From the NCBI GenBank assembly GCA_027533455.1, contig JAPZUC010000002.1, positions 372,001 to 436,000 on the forward strand: a DNA stretch of 64,000 nucleotides, given 5' to 3'. Below the pieces are notes generated by a model that saw nothing but the letters and a program-made list of their open reading frames with translations, made no database searches and was not told the DNA's origin. Positions within the stretch are counted from its first letter, which is position 1; every line of letters starts with the position of its first letter. Made by a program: the position numbers and the translations under genes. Below are positions 1 through 8,427 of the stretch, piece by piece. Origin of the DNA: Porphyrobacter sp. Lineage in GTDB: Bacteria > Pseudomonadota > Alphaproteobacteria > Sphingomonadales > Sphingomonadaceae.

Positions 1-29
1 GCAGGCGCGAAAAGCAAGGAAAACCGCCC

Positions 30-650
30 TCAGCCCGCCCGCGCCAGCACCGCCTTGATCGCGGCTTCGATCGCGGCGTCCCGACTGAGATGGGTGGTGT
101 CGAGCACCAGCGCATCCTCTGCGGCTTTCAGCGGCGCATCGGCGCGGCCCATGTCGCGCGCGTCGCGGGCGGCGATGTCGTGTTCGATCTCGGCGAGGGC
201 AACGTCGATGCCGCGCCCCGTCATCTCCAGCCAGCGCCGCCGCGCGCGCTCTGCCACGCTGGCGGTGACGTAGAGCTTCACTTCGGCTTCCGGCGCTATC
301 ACCGTGCCGATATCGCGCCCGTCGAGCACCGCGCCGCCTTCCTGAAGGGCAAAAGCGCGCTGGCGCTGGTAGAGCGCGTGCCGCACGTCCGGGTGCACCG
401 ATACGCGGCTAGCGAAACCGCCAACCTCTTCGGCGCGCAGAATATCTTCATCGAGAAGGCTGTCGGCAAAATCGCAGGCGGCCAGGGCTGCTTGCGGGTC
501 GTCAGGATCGCCGCCCTCCAGCTGCACTTGCCGCCCGACCGCGCGGTAGAGCAGGCCCGTATCGAGATGTGGCAGGCCAAAGTGCGCCGCCAGCGCCTTG
601 GCGATGGTGCCCTTGCCCGAGGCGGTCGGGCCGTCGACTGCGATGATCAT
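30..650 (-). CDS. cmk: Cytidylate kinase
   Basis: Cytosolic CMP/dCMP kinase of 206 residues, using ATP. The P-loop GPTASGKGT is at residues 7-15, directly after the first beta strand, and the family's LDGRDIGT block is at 109-116. I chose the ATG at 650 because MIIAVDGP is the normal N terminus; a GTG at 677 would add an unlikely nine residues. The start overlaps the stop of the upstream membrane gene as ATGA, so translation is probably coupled. The order aroA-(small gene)-cmk read leftwards matches the common aroA-cmk-rpsA arrangement; rpsA, if present, would lie beyond the left edge (inference). Confidence 0.96.
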   Translation of the reverse strand: MIIAVDGPTASGKGTIAKALAAHFGLPHLDTGLLYRAVGRQVQLEGGDPDDPQAALAACDFADSLLDEDILRAEEVGGFASRVSVHPDVRHALYQRQRAFALQEGGAVLDGRDIGTVIAPEAEVKLYVTASVAERARRRWLEMTGRGIDVALAEIEHDIAARDARDMGRADAPLKAAEDALVLDTTHLSRDAAIEAAIKAVLARAG

Positions 651-910
651 GCAGCCTGCTCCGCCCTGCTCCGCCACGCGCGCACCAGACCGATGATTGC
701 GATCGAGGCCCAGAAGAACTCCAGCACCAGGCTCGCCCAGTTGGTGTGGTAGATCAGCGAGACAGTCAGCAGCGCGGCGCCCAGCAGATTGATCCCATGC
801 AACAGGAACGGGTTAGTCGCTTTGGCGAGGGTTAGATAGGCGTAGGCCCCGATGATGCAGGCCGTCCCGCACAGGCCAACGATGCTGGGCCAGTCGAGCG
901 GGGTGTTCAC
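647..910 (-). CDS. Small membrane protein, CBU_0592-like
   Basis: An 87-residue protein made of about three membrane segments (roughly residues 8-27, 35-53 and 58-77) with a short basic C terminus. The pattern of a Gly/Ala/Tyr first helix, a second helix starting at an Asn-Leu-Gly motif and a third helix with Phe-Trp resembles the CBU_0592 family of unknown function. It starts at a GTG whose bases overlap the aroA stop (GTGA), and its stop overlaps the cmk start (ATGA), so it sits tightly inside an aroA-cmk operon. No function can be assigned from the sequence. Confidence 0.8.
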   Translation of the reverse strand: MNTPLDWPSIVGLCGTACIIGAYAYLTLAKATNPFLLHGINLLGAALLTVSLIYHTNWASLVLEFFWASIAIIGLVRAWRSRAEQAA

Positions 911-2226
911 CGCGCCGCCTCTTCCAGCAGTCCCATGAAGGTCGGGAAGCTGGTGTTGATGGGCGATATGTCATCGACGCTCACCCCGCCGCGGCTGACG
1001 AGGCCCGCCACGGCCATGCTCATGGCGATGCGGTGGTCGAGCCTTGTGGCGACATTCGCGCCTTCCGTAGTGCCGGAGAGCGGTTCGCCGCCAGTGCCGT
1101 GGATGATAAGGCCGTCCTCATGCTCCTCCACCCGCGCGCCCGCCAGCGTTAGCGCGGCGGCCATGGTGGCAAGCCGGTCGCTTTCCTTGACGCGCAGTTC
1201 TTCGAGGCCCGTGGTGCGAGTGGTCCCCGAGGCGAGGGCAGATGCGACGAAAAGCACCGGAAACTCGTCGATCATCGCAGGCGCAATTGCGGGATCGACG
1301 TCGATCCCTTTCAGCGTGGCATGGCGCACGCGCAGATCGGCCACCGGCTCGCCACCCACTTCGCGCGGGTTCACCTCGGTGATGTCCGCGCCCATCTGGC
1401 GCAGCACATGCAGCAGGCCGGCGCGCGTCGGGTTTAGTCCGACATTCATGATCGTGAGATCGCTTCCGGGCACGATGCTGGCGGCGACCATGAAGAAGGC
1501 GGCCGACGAGGGATCGCCCGGCACTGTCACGTCCATCGGCTTGAGGTCCGCCTCGCCGTGGATGGCGATGACGGTCTCCCCGTTTTCCGTGCCCACTTCA
1601 AGTTTCGCGCCGAAGCCGGTCAGCATCCGCTCTGTATGGTCGCGAGTGGGGATTGGCTCTATCACGCGGGTGATGCCGGGCGTGTTGAGCCCCGCCAGCA
1701 GAACCGCGCTCTTGACCTGCGCGCTGGCGACGGGGAGCCGATAGGTGATTGGGACCGCAGGCGAAGCGCCGCGCAACATCAGAGGGAGGGTGCCGCCCGC
1801 ACTCGCTTCGATGCTCGCGCCCATCATCACAAGCGGATCGATGACGCGCTTCATTGGGCGGCCCGACAGGCTGGCGTCCCCGACAAAGGTCGCGCTGATG
1901 GCGTGGCCTGCGACAAGGCCCATTAACAGCCGCGTCGAGGTGCCCGAATTGCCCATGTCGAGTGCCTGCTGCGGTTCAAGCAGACTGCCGACGCCGACGC
2001 CGTCGACGACCCAGCTTCCGTTAGCCTCGCGCGCGATCTGTGCGCCGAACTGGCGCATCGCGGCAGCCGTTGCCAGCACGTCCTCGCCCTCCAGCAGGCC
2101 CGTGATGCGGCTGCGCCCCAGGGCAAGGCCTGCAAACATCAGCGAGCGATGGCTGATCGACTTGTCGCCGGGAACGCGGATCGATCCGGTTAGCGGGCCG
2201 AGGGACGAGAAGCGGTGGCTGGTCAT
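907..2226 (-). CDS. aroA: 3-phosphoshikimate 1-carboxyvinyltransferase (EPSP synthase)
   Basis: Sixth step of the shikimate pathway: joins phosphoenolpyruvate to shikimate-3-phosphate. At 439 residues it has the class II blocks, including GDKSISHRS near residue 20, a LEGEDV block near 45-50, SGRPMKRV, DPSSAAF and a C-terminal RVKESDR/LDHRIAMS. The overall sequence resembles the Agrobacterium CP4 enzyme. The residue that appears to align with CP4 Ala100 is Gly95 (GNSGTS). I start at ATG 2226; an open frame continues upstream to 2406 but overlaps the divergent TIGR02300 gene and has no family similarity. It is the first gene of a leftward aroA-membrane protein-cmk operon. Confidence 0.96.
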   Translation of the reverse strand: MTSHRFSSLGPLTGSIRVPGDKSISHRSLMFAGLALGRSRITGLLEGEDVLATAAAMRQFGAQIAREANGSWVVDGVGVGSLLEPQQALDMGNSGTSTRLLMGLVAGHAISATFVGDASLSGRPMKRVIDPLVMMGASIEASAGGTLPLMLRGASPAVPITYRLPVASAQVKSAVLLAGLNTPGITRVIEPIPTRDHTERMLTGFGAKLEVGTENGETVIAIHGEADLKPMDVTVPGDPSSAAFFMVAASIVPGSDLTIMNVGLNPTRAGLLHVLRQMGADITEVNPREVGGEPVADLRVRHATLKGIDVDPAIAPAMIDEFPVLFVASALASGTTRTTGLEELRVKESDRLATMAAALTLAGARVEEHEDGLIIHGTGGEPLSGTTEGANVATRLDHRIAMSMAVAGLVSRGGVSVDDISPINTSFPTFMGLLEEAAR

Positions 2227-2399
2227 AAGGCCGCGGTCTTTGACAGCGCCCCGCGCTTCTGGCAAGGCGCGCCGCGCATCGTGCCGGCCCCTTGAATAGA
2301 GGCTTGTCGGAACCCACAATTTTCGTTCAATCCCGCGCATTGGCCAATGCGCATCGCCCGCCTCGCCATAAATGGGGCCGGCCAGTTTGAGGAATAGAC

Positions 2400-2744
2400 A
2401 TGGCAAAGCCCGAATGGGGTACCAAGCGTACCTGCCCCAAGTGCGGGGAGCGCTTCTACGATCTCGGCAAGGAAGACCCCGTCACCTGCATCGAATGCGG
2501 CGAAACCTGGAGCCCCGAGCCGGTGCTCAAGTCCAAGCAGCCGATTCCGTTCGAGGAAGTGCAGAAGAAGGTCGATGTCGACGCCGACGCCGATCTGGGC
2601 GGCGATGACGATATCGATGATCTGGAAGACATCGAGGACATCGACGAGGACGGCGATTCGCCCGACAATGACGTTGACCTCGGCGGCGACGACGATCTTG
2701 GCGTCGCGACTGGCACCGGCGAAGACGACGTCGACGATACCTGA
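2400..2744 (+). CDS. TIGR02300 family (FYDLN-acid) zinc-ribbon protein
   Basis: A 114-residue protein with an N-terminal zinc ribbon, C12-x2-C15 and C30-x2-C33, that contains the signature FYDLGKEDP at 19-27. After about residue 60 it becomes an almost pure Asp/Glu/Gly tail. This matches the TIGR02300 family, named for FYDLN plus an acidic tail and nearly confined to alphaproteobacteria; its function is unknown. The gene is divergent from aroA with a 173-base gap and precedes a tRNA-Ala gene. The acidic tail suggests binding to a basic or nucleic-acid-binding partner, but that is only inference. Confidence 0.9.
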   Translation: MAKPEWGTKRTCPKCGERFYDLGKEDPVTCIECGETWSPEPVLKSKQPIPFEEVQKKVDVDADADLGGDDDIDDLEDIEDIDEDGDSPDNDVDLGGDDDLGVATGTGEDDVDDT

Positions 2745-2751
2745 TTGATTG

Positions 2752-2806
2752 CGGGGCCGCCTCCGCGGCCCCGTCCTCGGCGCTGCTCCCGCCGCGTTGC
2801 GGCGGG
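2752..2806 (+). terminator. Two GC-rich hairpins after the TIGR02300 gene
   Basis: Eight bases after the stop there is a perfect stem GGGGCCGC/GCGGCCCC (2753-2760 with 2765-2772, four-base loop), followed by a second stem CCCGCCGC/GCGGCGGG (2788-2795 with 2799-2806). Neither is followed by a T run, so this is a weak or factor-assisted terminator candidate. The rest of 2807-2977 is GC-rich sequence with no gene visible. Confidence 0.45.
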
Positions 2807-2977
2807 GGGCCTGCGGCTCGCGCGCTTGCGCTCGCGGTCGCCACGCGACCGAATCAGCTTTCCTGAAGAGATATTGGTCCAGTTCGATCAATTTACGCTT
2901 GCCAAGGGAAAGCGGCCCCACTAATGGCCGCCTCCCGCAAGCAGGGCACATCGCCTTGCTAGCATGATGACTGGCTC

Positions 2978-3053
2978 GGGGCCTTAGCTCAGCTGGGAGA
3001 GCGCAACACTGGCAGTGTTGAGGTCAGCGGTTCGATCCCGCTAGGCTCCACCA
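2978..3053 (+). tRNA. tRNA-Ala (anticodon GGC)
   Basis: A full cloverleaf of 76 bases. The acceptor stem is GGGGCCT (2978-2984) paired with AGGCTCC (3043-3049) with one G-T pair. The D arm GCTC/GAGC, anticodon arm CAACA/TGTTG, and T arm AGCGG-TTCGATC-CCGCT are all intact. The anticodon loop CTGGCAG (3009-3015) places GGC at 3011-3013, reading the GCC alanine codon. The 3' CCA is encoded (3051-3053). Confidence 0.97.
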
Positions 3054-3187
3054 GTCATCCTGATCAAAGTCGGAACTGGCAGTCCCCCTGAGGGACGCAA
3101 TTTCGCAACGCTGGCCGACGAGGTTTCGTCCGCCGGCGTTTTTCGCATTTTTCCGGTAGCCTCGGCTTCCGGGTGGAGAAGTTGGCG

Positions 3188-4666
3188 ATGTTCGACACGC
3201 TGTCAGACCGGCTCGGTGGAGTCTTTGACAAGCTCAAGGGCCGTGGCGCCCTGCGTGAGCAGGACGTGCGCGACGCCATGCGCGAAGTGCGGATCGCACT
3301 GCTCGAAGCCGACGTTGCGCTCCCCGTTGCCCGCCGCTTCATCGATGCCGTCACCGAAAAGGCCATTGGTCAGGACGTGCTGCGCTCGGTCACGCCGGGG
3401 CAGATGGTCATCAAGATCGTCCATGACGAGTTGGTCGAAACCCTAGGCGGAATGGAGGTCGAAGGCCTCCGTCTTGATGCCAAGCCGCCAGTCGTGATCA
3501 TGATGGTCGGCCTGCAAGGCTCGGGTAAGACGACCACCACCGCCAAGCTCGCCAAGCTGATCCGCGAACGTCACGGCAAGAAGGCGTTGATGGCCTCGCT
3601 CGACGTGAACCGTCCGGCAGCGCAGGAGCAGCTTGCTGTTCTCGGCACGCAGGTAGACGTGGCAACCCTGCCGATCATCACCGGCCAGCAGCCGGTCGAT
3701 ATTGCGCGCCGCGCGATGGAATCCGCGCGCCTCCAGAATTTCGATGTGCTGCTGCTCGATACAGCGGGACGCTTGCACGTTGACGATGCGCTGATGGCCG
3801 AGATGAAGGCCGTGGCGAGCGTTTCGGCCCCCAACGAAGTGTTGCTGGTTGTCGATTCGCTTACCGGTCAGGACGCGGTCAACGTTGCCCAGAGCTTCAG
3901 CGGCGAAGTGCCGCTGACAGGCGTGGTGCTGACCCGTATGGACGGCGACGCCCGCGGCGGCGCAGCGCTCTCGATGCGCGCGGTCACCGGCAAGCCGATC
4001 AAGTTTGCCGGGACCGGCGAAAAGCTTGACGCCATCGAGCCCTTCCGCCCCGGCAGTGTGGCCGATCGCATCCTCGGCATGGGCGACGTTGTCAGCCTCG
4101 TCGAGCGCGCGGCCGCGACGATCAAGGAAGCCGACGCCGAAAAGATGGCGCGCAACCTGGAGAAGGGCAAATTCGACCTCGAAGACCTCGCCATGCAGCT
4201 CAAGCAGATGCGCAACATGGGTGGTCTGGGGATGCTGGCGGGCATGATGCCGGGCATGAAGAAGGCCAAGGCGGCGATGGCCAACTCCGGCATGGACGAC
4301 AAGGTGCTCGTCCACATGGAAGCGATCATCTCCTCGATGACCGCCAAGGAACGCGCCAATCCCGATCTGATGAACGCCAAGCGCAAGAAGCGCGTCGCGG
4401 CAGGCAGCGGGACCGACGTGCAGACGGTCAACAAGGTGCTCAAGATGCACCAGGAAATGGCCCGCGCGATGAAGCAGATCAAGAAGATGGGCGGGCTCAA
4501 GGGCCTCGCCGCTATGTTCGGTGGTGGCGGCATGGGGGGCAGCGGCCCGATGGGCGGCATGGCCGGCCTTGGCGGTATGGGAGGCGGCGCTGGCGGTCTC
4601 CCCGGCCTCGGCGGTCCGGGTGGCGGTCTCCCCGGTCTGGGTGGCCCTCCGCGCATCAAAAAATAA
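3188..4666 (+). CDS. ffh: Signal recognition particle protein Ffh
   Basis: SRP54-type GTPase of 492 residues that binds signal sequences and 4.5S RNA and targets nascent membrane proteins to FtsY. The N domain covers about 1-95; the P-loop GLQGSGKTT is at 108-116, followed by DTAGR and TRMDGD. The methionine-rich M domain follows and ends in a long Gly/Met/Pro-rich low-complexity tail of about 60 residues. I use ATG 3188, with GGAGAA at 3175-3180 as the ribosome binding site. It immediately precedes rpsP; the 55-base spacer is unusually AT-rich with repeated AGTTC motifs. Confidence 0.97.
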   Translation: MFDTLSDRLGGVFDKLKGRGALREQDVRDAMREVRIALLEADVALPVARRFIDAVTEKAIGQDVLRSVTPGQMVIKIVHDELVETLGGMEVEGLRLDAKPPVVIMMVGLQGSGKTTTTAKLAKLIRERHGKKALMASLDVNRPAAQEQLAVLGTQVDVATLPIITGQQPVDIARRAMESARLQNFDVLLLDTAGRLHVDDALMAEMKAVASVSAPNEVLLVVDSLTGQDAVNVAQSFSGEVPLTGVVLTRMDGDARGGAALSMRAVTGKPIKFAGTGEKLDAIEPFRPGSVADRILGMGDVVSLVERAAATIKEADAEKMARNLEKGKFDLEDLAMQLKQMRNMGGLGMLAGMMPGMKKAKAAMANSGMDDKVLVHMEAIISSMTAKERANPDLMNAKRKKRVAAGSGTDVQTVNKVLKMHQEMARAMKQIKKMGGLKGLAAMFGGGGMGGSGPMGGMAGLGGMGGGAGGLPGLGGPGGGLPGLGGPPRIKK

Positions 4667-4721
4667 ATTCAGTTCAGTTGTTTAAGTTCAAAAGTTCAAT
4701 TTACTCGAAAGGTAACATCTC

Positions 4722-5276
4722 ATGTCGATTTCCATCCGGCTTTCGCGCGGCGGTGCCAAGAAGCGTCCGTATTACCGCATCGTTGTCGCCAACAGCCGCA
4801 GCCCGCGCGACGGCAAGTATCTCGAGCAGATCGGGACCTATAACCCGCTGCTCGCCAAGGACTCGGCGGATCGAGTGAAGCTCGTTGAAGACCGTGCCCG
4901 CTACTGGCTGGGCGTTGGCGCGCAGCCGACCGACCGTGTTGCCCGCTTCCTCGACGCCGCTGGCATCAAGGAGCGCGCGGCCCGCGTGAACCCGAAGAAG
5001 GGCGAACCCGGCGAGAAGGCCAAGGAGCGCGCTGAAGAGCGTGCTGCCAAGATCGTCGAGGCCGAAGAAGCCGCAGCCGCAGCCGCTGAAGAAGCCAAGG
5101 CTGCTGCCGCCGCTCCGGCTGTTGAAGAAGCGCCGGTCGCTGAAGAAGCCGCTGCTGAAGAAGCCGCTGCTGAAGAAGCGCCTGCCGCTGAAGAAGCTGC
5201 TGCCGAAGAAGCGCCCGCCGCTGAAGAAGTTGCTGCTGAAGAAGCTCCCGCCGCTGAAGAGCAGGCTGAAGGCTAA
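4722..5276 (+). CDS. rpsP: 30S ribosomal protein S16 with long Ala/Glu tail
   Basis: The first 80 or so residues are a normal S16 ([20 protein letters not shown] onward). The protein then runs to 184 residues, about twice the bacterial average. The extension from about residue 90 has a charged Lys/Glu/Ala stretch, then repeats of the type [11 protein letters not shown] to the end. At DNA level, positions about 5120-5267 are an imperfect tandem repeat built on GCTGAAGAAGCC-like units. It is the first gene of the translation operon, with GAAAGG at about 4709-4714 as the ribosome binding site. Confidence 0.97.
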   Translation: MSISIRLSRGGAKKRPYYRIVVANSRSPRDGKYLEQIGTYNPLLAKDSADRVKLVEDRARYWLGVGAQPTDRVARFLDAAGIKERAARVNPKKGEPGEKAKERAEERAAKIVEAEEAAAAAAEEAKAAAAAPAVEEAPVAEEAAAEEAAAEEAPAAEEAAAEEAPAAEEVAAEEAPAAEEQAEG

Positions 5277-5282
5277 GCTGCT

Positions 5283-5783
5283 ATGACCAAGCCCGTCACC
5301 CTCGCCGCCATTGCCGGCGCGCACGGGGTGGCGGGCGAGGTGCGTCTGAAGTTGTTCGGCGATGGGATCGCCACCCTGGCGAAGCAGAAAAGCTTCAATG
5401 ATGGCGCCCTGACCCTCGTGAAAGTGCGCGAGGACGGGAAGGGCGGCGCGGTCGCGCGCCTCGCTGAATGCAGCTCGCGCGCCGATGCCGAGAAACTGCG
5501 CGGCACAGTGCTGACGATTCCGCGCGAGGCGCTTCCGCCCCTTGCCGAAGGCGAATTCTACCATGCCGACCTGCTCGGCCTTCCGGTCGTCACCGATGCC
5601 GGAGATGCGGTCGGCAGCGTGCTGGCCATCGAGAACTTCGGCGCGACCGACCTGATCGAAATCACCCGCGACCCCGCGCCCGAAAAGGGACCGAAGACTT
5701 TCATGGTCCCCATGATCCCCGCCGCCGTTATGGGATGGGATGACAAGCAACTTGTGATAAGCGCCGACTTCGCCGATAATTGA
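5283..5783 (+). CDS. rimM: Ribosome maturation factor RimM
   Basis: A 166-residue 16S rRNA processing factor that helps assemble the 30S head by binding S19. The N-terminal RimM domain begins at VTLAAIAGAHGVAGEVRL. The C-terminal PRC-barrel has the typical FYHADLLGL and a terminal block with MVPMIPAAV. It starts six bases after rpsP, as in the conserved rpsP-rimM-trmD-rplS order. Confidence 0.96.
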   Translation: MTKPVTLAAIAGAHGVAGEVRLKLFGDGIATLAKQKSFNDGALTLVKVREDGKGGAVARLAECSSRADAEKLRGTVLTIPREALPPLAEGEFYHADLLGLPVVTDAGDAVGSVLAIENFGATDLIEITRDPAPEKGPKTFMVPMIPAAVMGWDDKQLVISADFADN

Positions 5784-5787
5784 GGGC

Positions 5788-6336
5788 GTGAGCTCGCCCT
5801 CCGACGACGCCCTCTGGCAGCGCATCGCCGATCACCGGATCGGCCCGGCGGACGCATCGCTTTCTTTCACCGCCCGTCTCGCCCGCGAAAACCGCTGGAG
5901 CGAAGGACACGCACAGCGGGTGATCGGCGAGTACAAGCGCTTCTGCTACCTTGCCATGAGGGCAGGGCACGAGGTTACCCCCTCAGACGCCGTCGATCAG
6001 GCCTGGCACCTCCACCTCAGTTATACCCGCGACTACTGGCAGGTGTTCTGCCCGCAGGTTCTGCAGGCCGAACTGCACCACGGGCCGACACAGGGCGGCA
6101 CGGCCGAGCGCGAGCGGTTCTACCGGCAATATGCCGATACGCTGGCAGCTTACGAGGCGGCCTTCAGCGAGGTTCCCCCTGCTGATATCTGGCCGGCTGC
6201 GCGTCGGCGTTTTTCCGTCGACCCGCAGGGAGTTCGTGTTAACTTTTCCGATGGTATCATGCTCCAACGCCGGGTCGCGCTGGCGCTGGGCCTCATTGTC
6301 TTCGTGACAGGCTGGCTCGCGGGAAGGATGATGTGA
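5788..6336 (+). CDS. GRDP-like (PF07173-type) protein with C-terminal membrane anchor
   Basis: A 182-residue protein. The centre carries a DQAWHLHLSYTRDYW motif (about residues 70-85), the hallmark of the glycine-rich-domain-protein-like family PF07173, whose biochemical role is unknown. A single hydrophobic helix closes the protein (about 161-180, ALALGLIVFVTGWLAGRMM), so it is probably anchored in the inner membrane with the main domain facing the cytoplasm. It starts at a GTG four bases after rimM, and its stop overlaps the next gene (ATGTGATGG). It is thus translationally embedded between rimM and trmD, where most bacteria have no gene. Confidence 0.8.
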   Translation: MSSPSDDALWQRIADHRIGPADASLSFTARLARENRWSEGHAQRVIGEYKRFCYLAMRAGHEVTPSDAVDQAWHLHLSYTRDYWQVFCPQVLQAELHHGPTQGGTAERERFYRQYADTLAAYEAAFSEVPPADIWPAARRRFSVDPQGVRVNFSDGIMLQRRVALALGLIVFVTGWLAGRMM

Positions 6337-7154
6337 TGGAGTTGTTCTCGTCCTGGACGGGCAGCGATTTCCTGCTGTTTTACAATATGCTGCTGGGGTT
6401 TGCTTGCGCAGCGGCGTGGTGGATCCCCGCCCATTTGCGTGAGCCCGGTCGGCGCGCTGCTGCCGACGATCTTGAAAGCGTGGCGCTGCTCGCGGGCGGG
6501 AGTTCGCGCGTCACCGATTCGCTGCTGGCCGATCTTTATGTCCGCGGCCAATTGACGGAAGGCGAAAAGGGCAAGCTCCACATCAACAGGCACAGCGCCA
6601 CCATTACCCCTGCCGGCCTGGCGCTGATGGCGATCAATGCACCGCTGAGCCTCGCCGTTGCGCGCAAGGCGCTTGTCGCTCATGCCGAGCAATCCGCCGC
6701 CCGGCTCCAACGCGCCGGCCTTCTCCTTCGCCCGGAAGATCACGCGCGGCTGCGGTGGCTTTCCATCACACCTTTTGCGGCGCTGTTCCTGCTGGGCCTC
6801 TATCGCCAGAGGGCAGGGAGCGCCCTGGGTGAGCCCACCGGCTTCCTGGTGATCCTGCTTGTGCTAACCGTGGTGCTGGCGGTGATCCGTTTTGCAAAGA
6901 GCGACCCGCGCACCCACGCCGGAATTGCGGCAGTGAGCGATCTGCGGGCGCGCAACGGCCGCTTCGCCCGCGCTCCACGCCCGGAAGAGGCGCCCATGGC
7001 TGTGGCGCTGTTTGGCACCGGCGTGCTGGTCGGCACGCCATGGGAGCCGGTTCACGCCATGCGCCAGCGCGAGAGCGACAGCAGTGCTGGCGCAGAAGCG
7101 AGCAGCGACGGTAGTTCGGGCTGCGGCGGCGGTTGCGGCGGTTGCGGCGGCTGA
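6336..7154 (+). CDS. TIGR04222-type membrane protein with Cys/Gly C-terminal tail
   Basis: A 272-residue protein. It has a short hydrophobic N-terminal helix (about 10-30), a cytosolic-looking domain of about 100 residues, and a helix pair at about 147-185. The tail ends in SSGCGGGCGGCGG. The N-terminal layout and Cys/Gly tail match the TIGR04222 membrane family, which has no established function. I use ATG 6336 with GGAAGGA at 6322-6328 as ribosome binding site; a GTG at 6333 is an alternative. It overlaps the GRDP-like gene and precedes trmD by 22 bases. A Cys/Gly tail could bind metal or be modified, but nothing here proves it. Confidence 0.78.
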   Translation: MELFSSWTGSDFLLFYNMLLGFACAAAWWIPAHLREPGRRAAADDLESVALLAGGSSRVTDSLLADLYVRGQLTEGEKGKLHINRHSATITPAGLALMAINAPLSLAVARKALVAHAEQSAARLQRAGLLLRPEDHARLRWLSITPFAALFLLGLYRQRAGSALGEPTGFLVILLVLTVVLAVIRFAKSDPRTHAGIAAVSDLRARNGRFARAPRPEEAPMAVALFGTGVLVGTPWEPVHAMRQRESDSSAGAEASSDGSSGCGGGCGGCGG

Positions 7155-7176
7155 CGCTCGCGCGTAAGCGGCGGGC

Positions 7177-7920
7177 ATGACCTTCGCCGCCACCATTCTC
7201 ACGCTTTATCCCGAGATGTTCCCCGGGCCGCTCGGCGTGTCGCTGGCAGGCCGCGCCATGGCCGAGGGCAAGTGGGCCTGCGAGACGGTACAGATCCGCG
7301 ACTTTGCCACCGACAAGCACCGCACGGTAGACGATACGCCCGCAGGCGGCGGAGCGGGGATGGTGCTGAAGTGCGATGTGTTGGCACGCGCGCTCGACAG
7401 CGCGCCTGCCGCTGGACGTCCGATCCTTGCCATGACCCCGCGCGGGCGACCCATTACCCAGCAACGCATCCGCGAACTCGCCAGTGGCCCCGGCGCGGTC
7501 ATCGTGTGCGGGCGTTTCGAAGGCTTCGACGAGCGCTTGTTCGAGGCACGGCCCGAGATCGAGCAGGTCTGCCTCGCCGACATCGTTCTCTCCGGTGGCG
7601 AGATGGCCGCGCTGACCATCCTTGACGCTTGCATTCGGCTGCTTCCCGGCGTAATGGGCGCGACCTCTAGCGGGGAGGAGGAGTCGTATGAAAACGGCCT
7701 CCTCGAATACCCGCACTATACCCGACCTCAAGAATGGGAAGGGCGCACGATCCCCGAAGTGCTGCGATCGGGGGATCATGCGAAGATCGCGGCGTGGCGA
7801 AAGCTGCAAAGCGAGAACGACACACGGTCACGCAGGCCGGACTTGTGGGAGCGCCATGAGGGCGCTCGGGTCCAACCTGCCTCTGGCGCGCGGCGCAAAA
7901 TTAAGGAACCGGACCAGTGA
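7177..7920 (+). CDS. trmD: tRNA (guanine-N1)-methyltransferase
   Basis: SPOUT-family enzyme of 247 residues that makes m1G37 in tRNAs with G at position 36, preventing +1 frameshifts. Visible family blocks are the N-terminal [16 protein letters not shown], the [15 protein letters not shown] region, and the trefoil-knot loop [12 protein letters not shown]. Its stop overlaps the rplS start (GTGA at 7917-7920), so L19 synthesis is probably coupled to it. Confidence 0.97.
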   Translation: MTFAATILTLYPEMFPGPLGVSLAGRAMAEGKWACETVQIRDFATDKHRTVDDTPAGGGAGMVLKCDVLARALDSAPAAGRPILAMTPRGRPITQQRIRELASGPGAVIVCGRFEGFDERLFEARPEIEQVCLADIVLSGGEMAALTILDACIRLLPGVMGATSSGEEESYENGLLEYPHYTRPQEWEGRTIPEVLRSGDHAKIAAWRKLQSENDTRSRRPDLWERHEGARVQPASGARRKIKEPDQ

Positions 7921-8285
7921 ACCTGATCCAGCAGATTGAAGCCGAAGAAATCGCCAAGTCCGGCAAGGACATCCCCGAATTCCGCGCAGGCGACACCGTC
8001 CGCGTCGGCGTGAAGGTGAAGGAAGGCAACCGCGAGCGCGTTCAGAACTACGAAGGCGTCGTGATCGCCCGTTCGAACCGCGGCATGGGTTCGAACTTCA
8101 CCGTGCGCAAGATGAGCTTCGGCGAAGGCGTCGAGCGCGTCTTCCCGCTCTACTCGCCGATCGTCGAAAGCATCACCGTGGTCCGCCGCGGCGTGGTGCG
8201 TCGCGCCAAGCTCTATTACCTGCGCGGCCGCACCGGCAAGAGCGCGCGTATCGTCGAGCGCAAGGCACCTGCGCCCAAGGCGTAA
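7917..8285 (+). CDS. rplS: 50S ribosomal protein L19
   Basis: A 122-residue L19 at the 30S-50S interface. The sequence is typical, with [16 protein letters not shown], a conserved [11 protein letters not shown] stretch and [18 protein letters not shown] near the end. GTG start inside the end of trmD. It is the last gene of the operon and is followed 21 bases later by a strong terminator. Confidence 0.97.
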   Translation: MNLIQQIEAEEIAKSGKDIPEFRAGDTVRVGVKVKEGNRERVQNYEGVVIARSNRGMGSNFTVRKMSFGEGVERVFPLYSPIVESITVVRRGVVRRAKLYYLRGRTGKSARIVERKAPAPKA

Positions 8286-8306
8286 GGTTTCAAGCCAGCA
8301 AATCCG

Positions 8307-8336
8307 AAGGGCGGTTCTGCAAGGAGCCGCCCTTTT
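8307..8336 (+). terminator. Intrinsic terminator of the rpsP-rplS operon
   Basis: The perfect 8-bp stem AAGGGCGG (8307-8314) and CCGCCCTT (8327-8334), with a 12-base loop, runs into TTTT. It lies just after rplS and before the next gene at 8428, so it ends the translation operon. Confidence 0.85.
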
Positions 8337-8427
8337 CGTTTGCGCACCCTTGCCATTCGCGCCGGTCATTGCGAGGGACATTTCGCGCCGCAGTCTGTGC
8401 GGTTTGCCATGACGAGGTGAGCTTTGG

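Noticed and set aside
4668..4716. Repeated AGTTC motifs before rpsP as SOS (LexA) boxes
   Set aside because: Alphaproteobacterial boxes need GTTC-N7-GTTC; spacings here do not fit.
5120..5267. Short tandem repeats that could suggest a CRISPR-like array
   Set aside because: They are in-frame Ala/Glu codons of S16 with no unique spacers.
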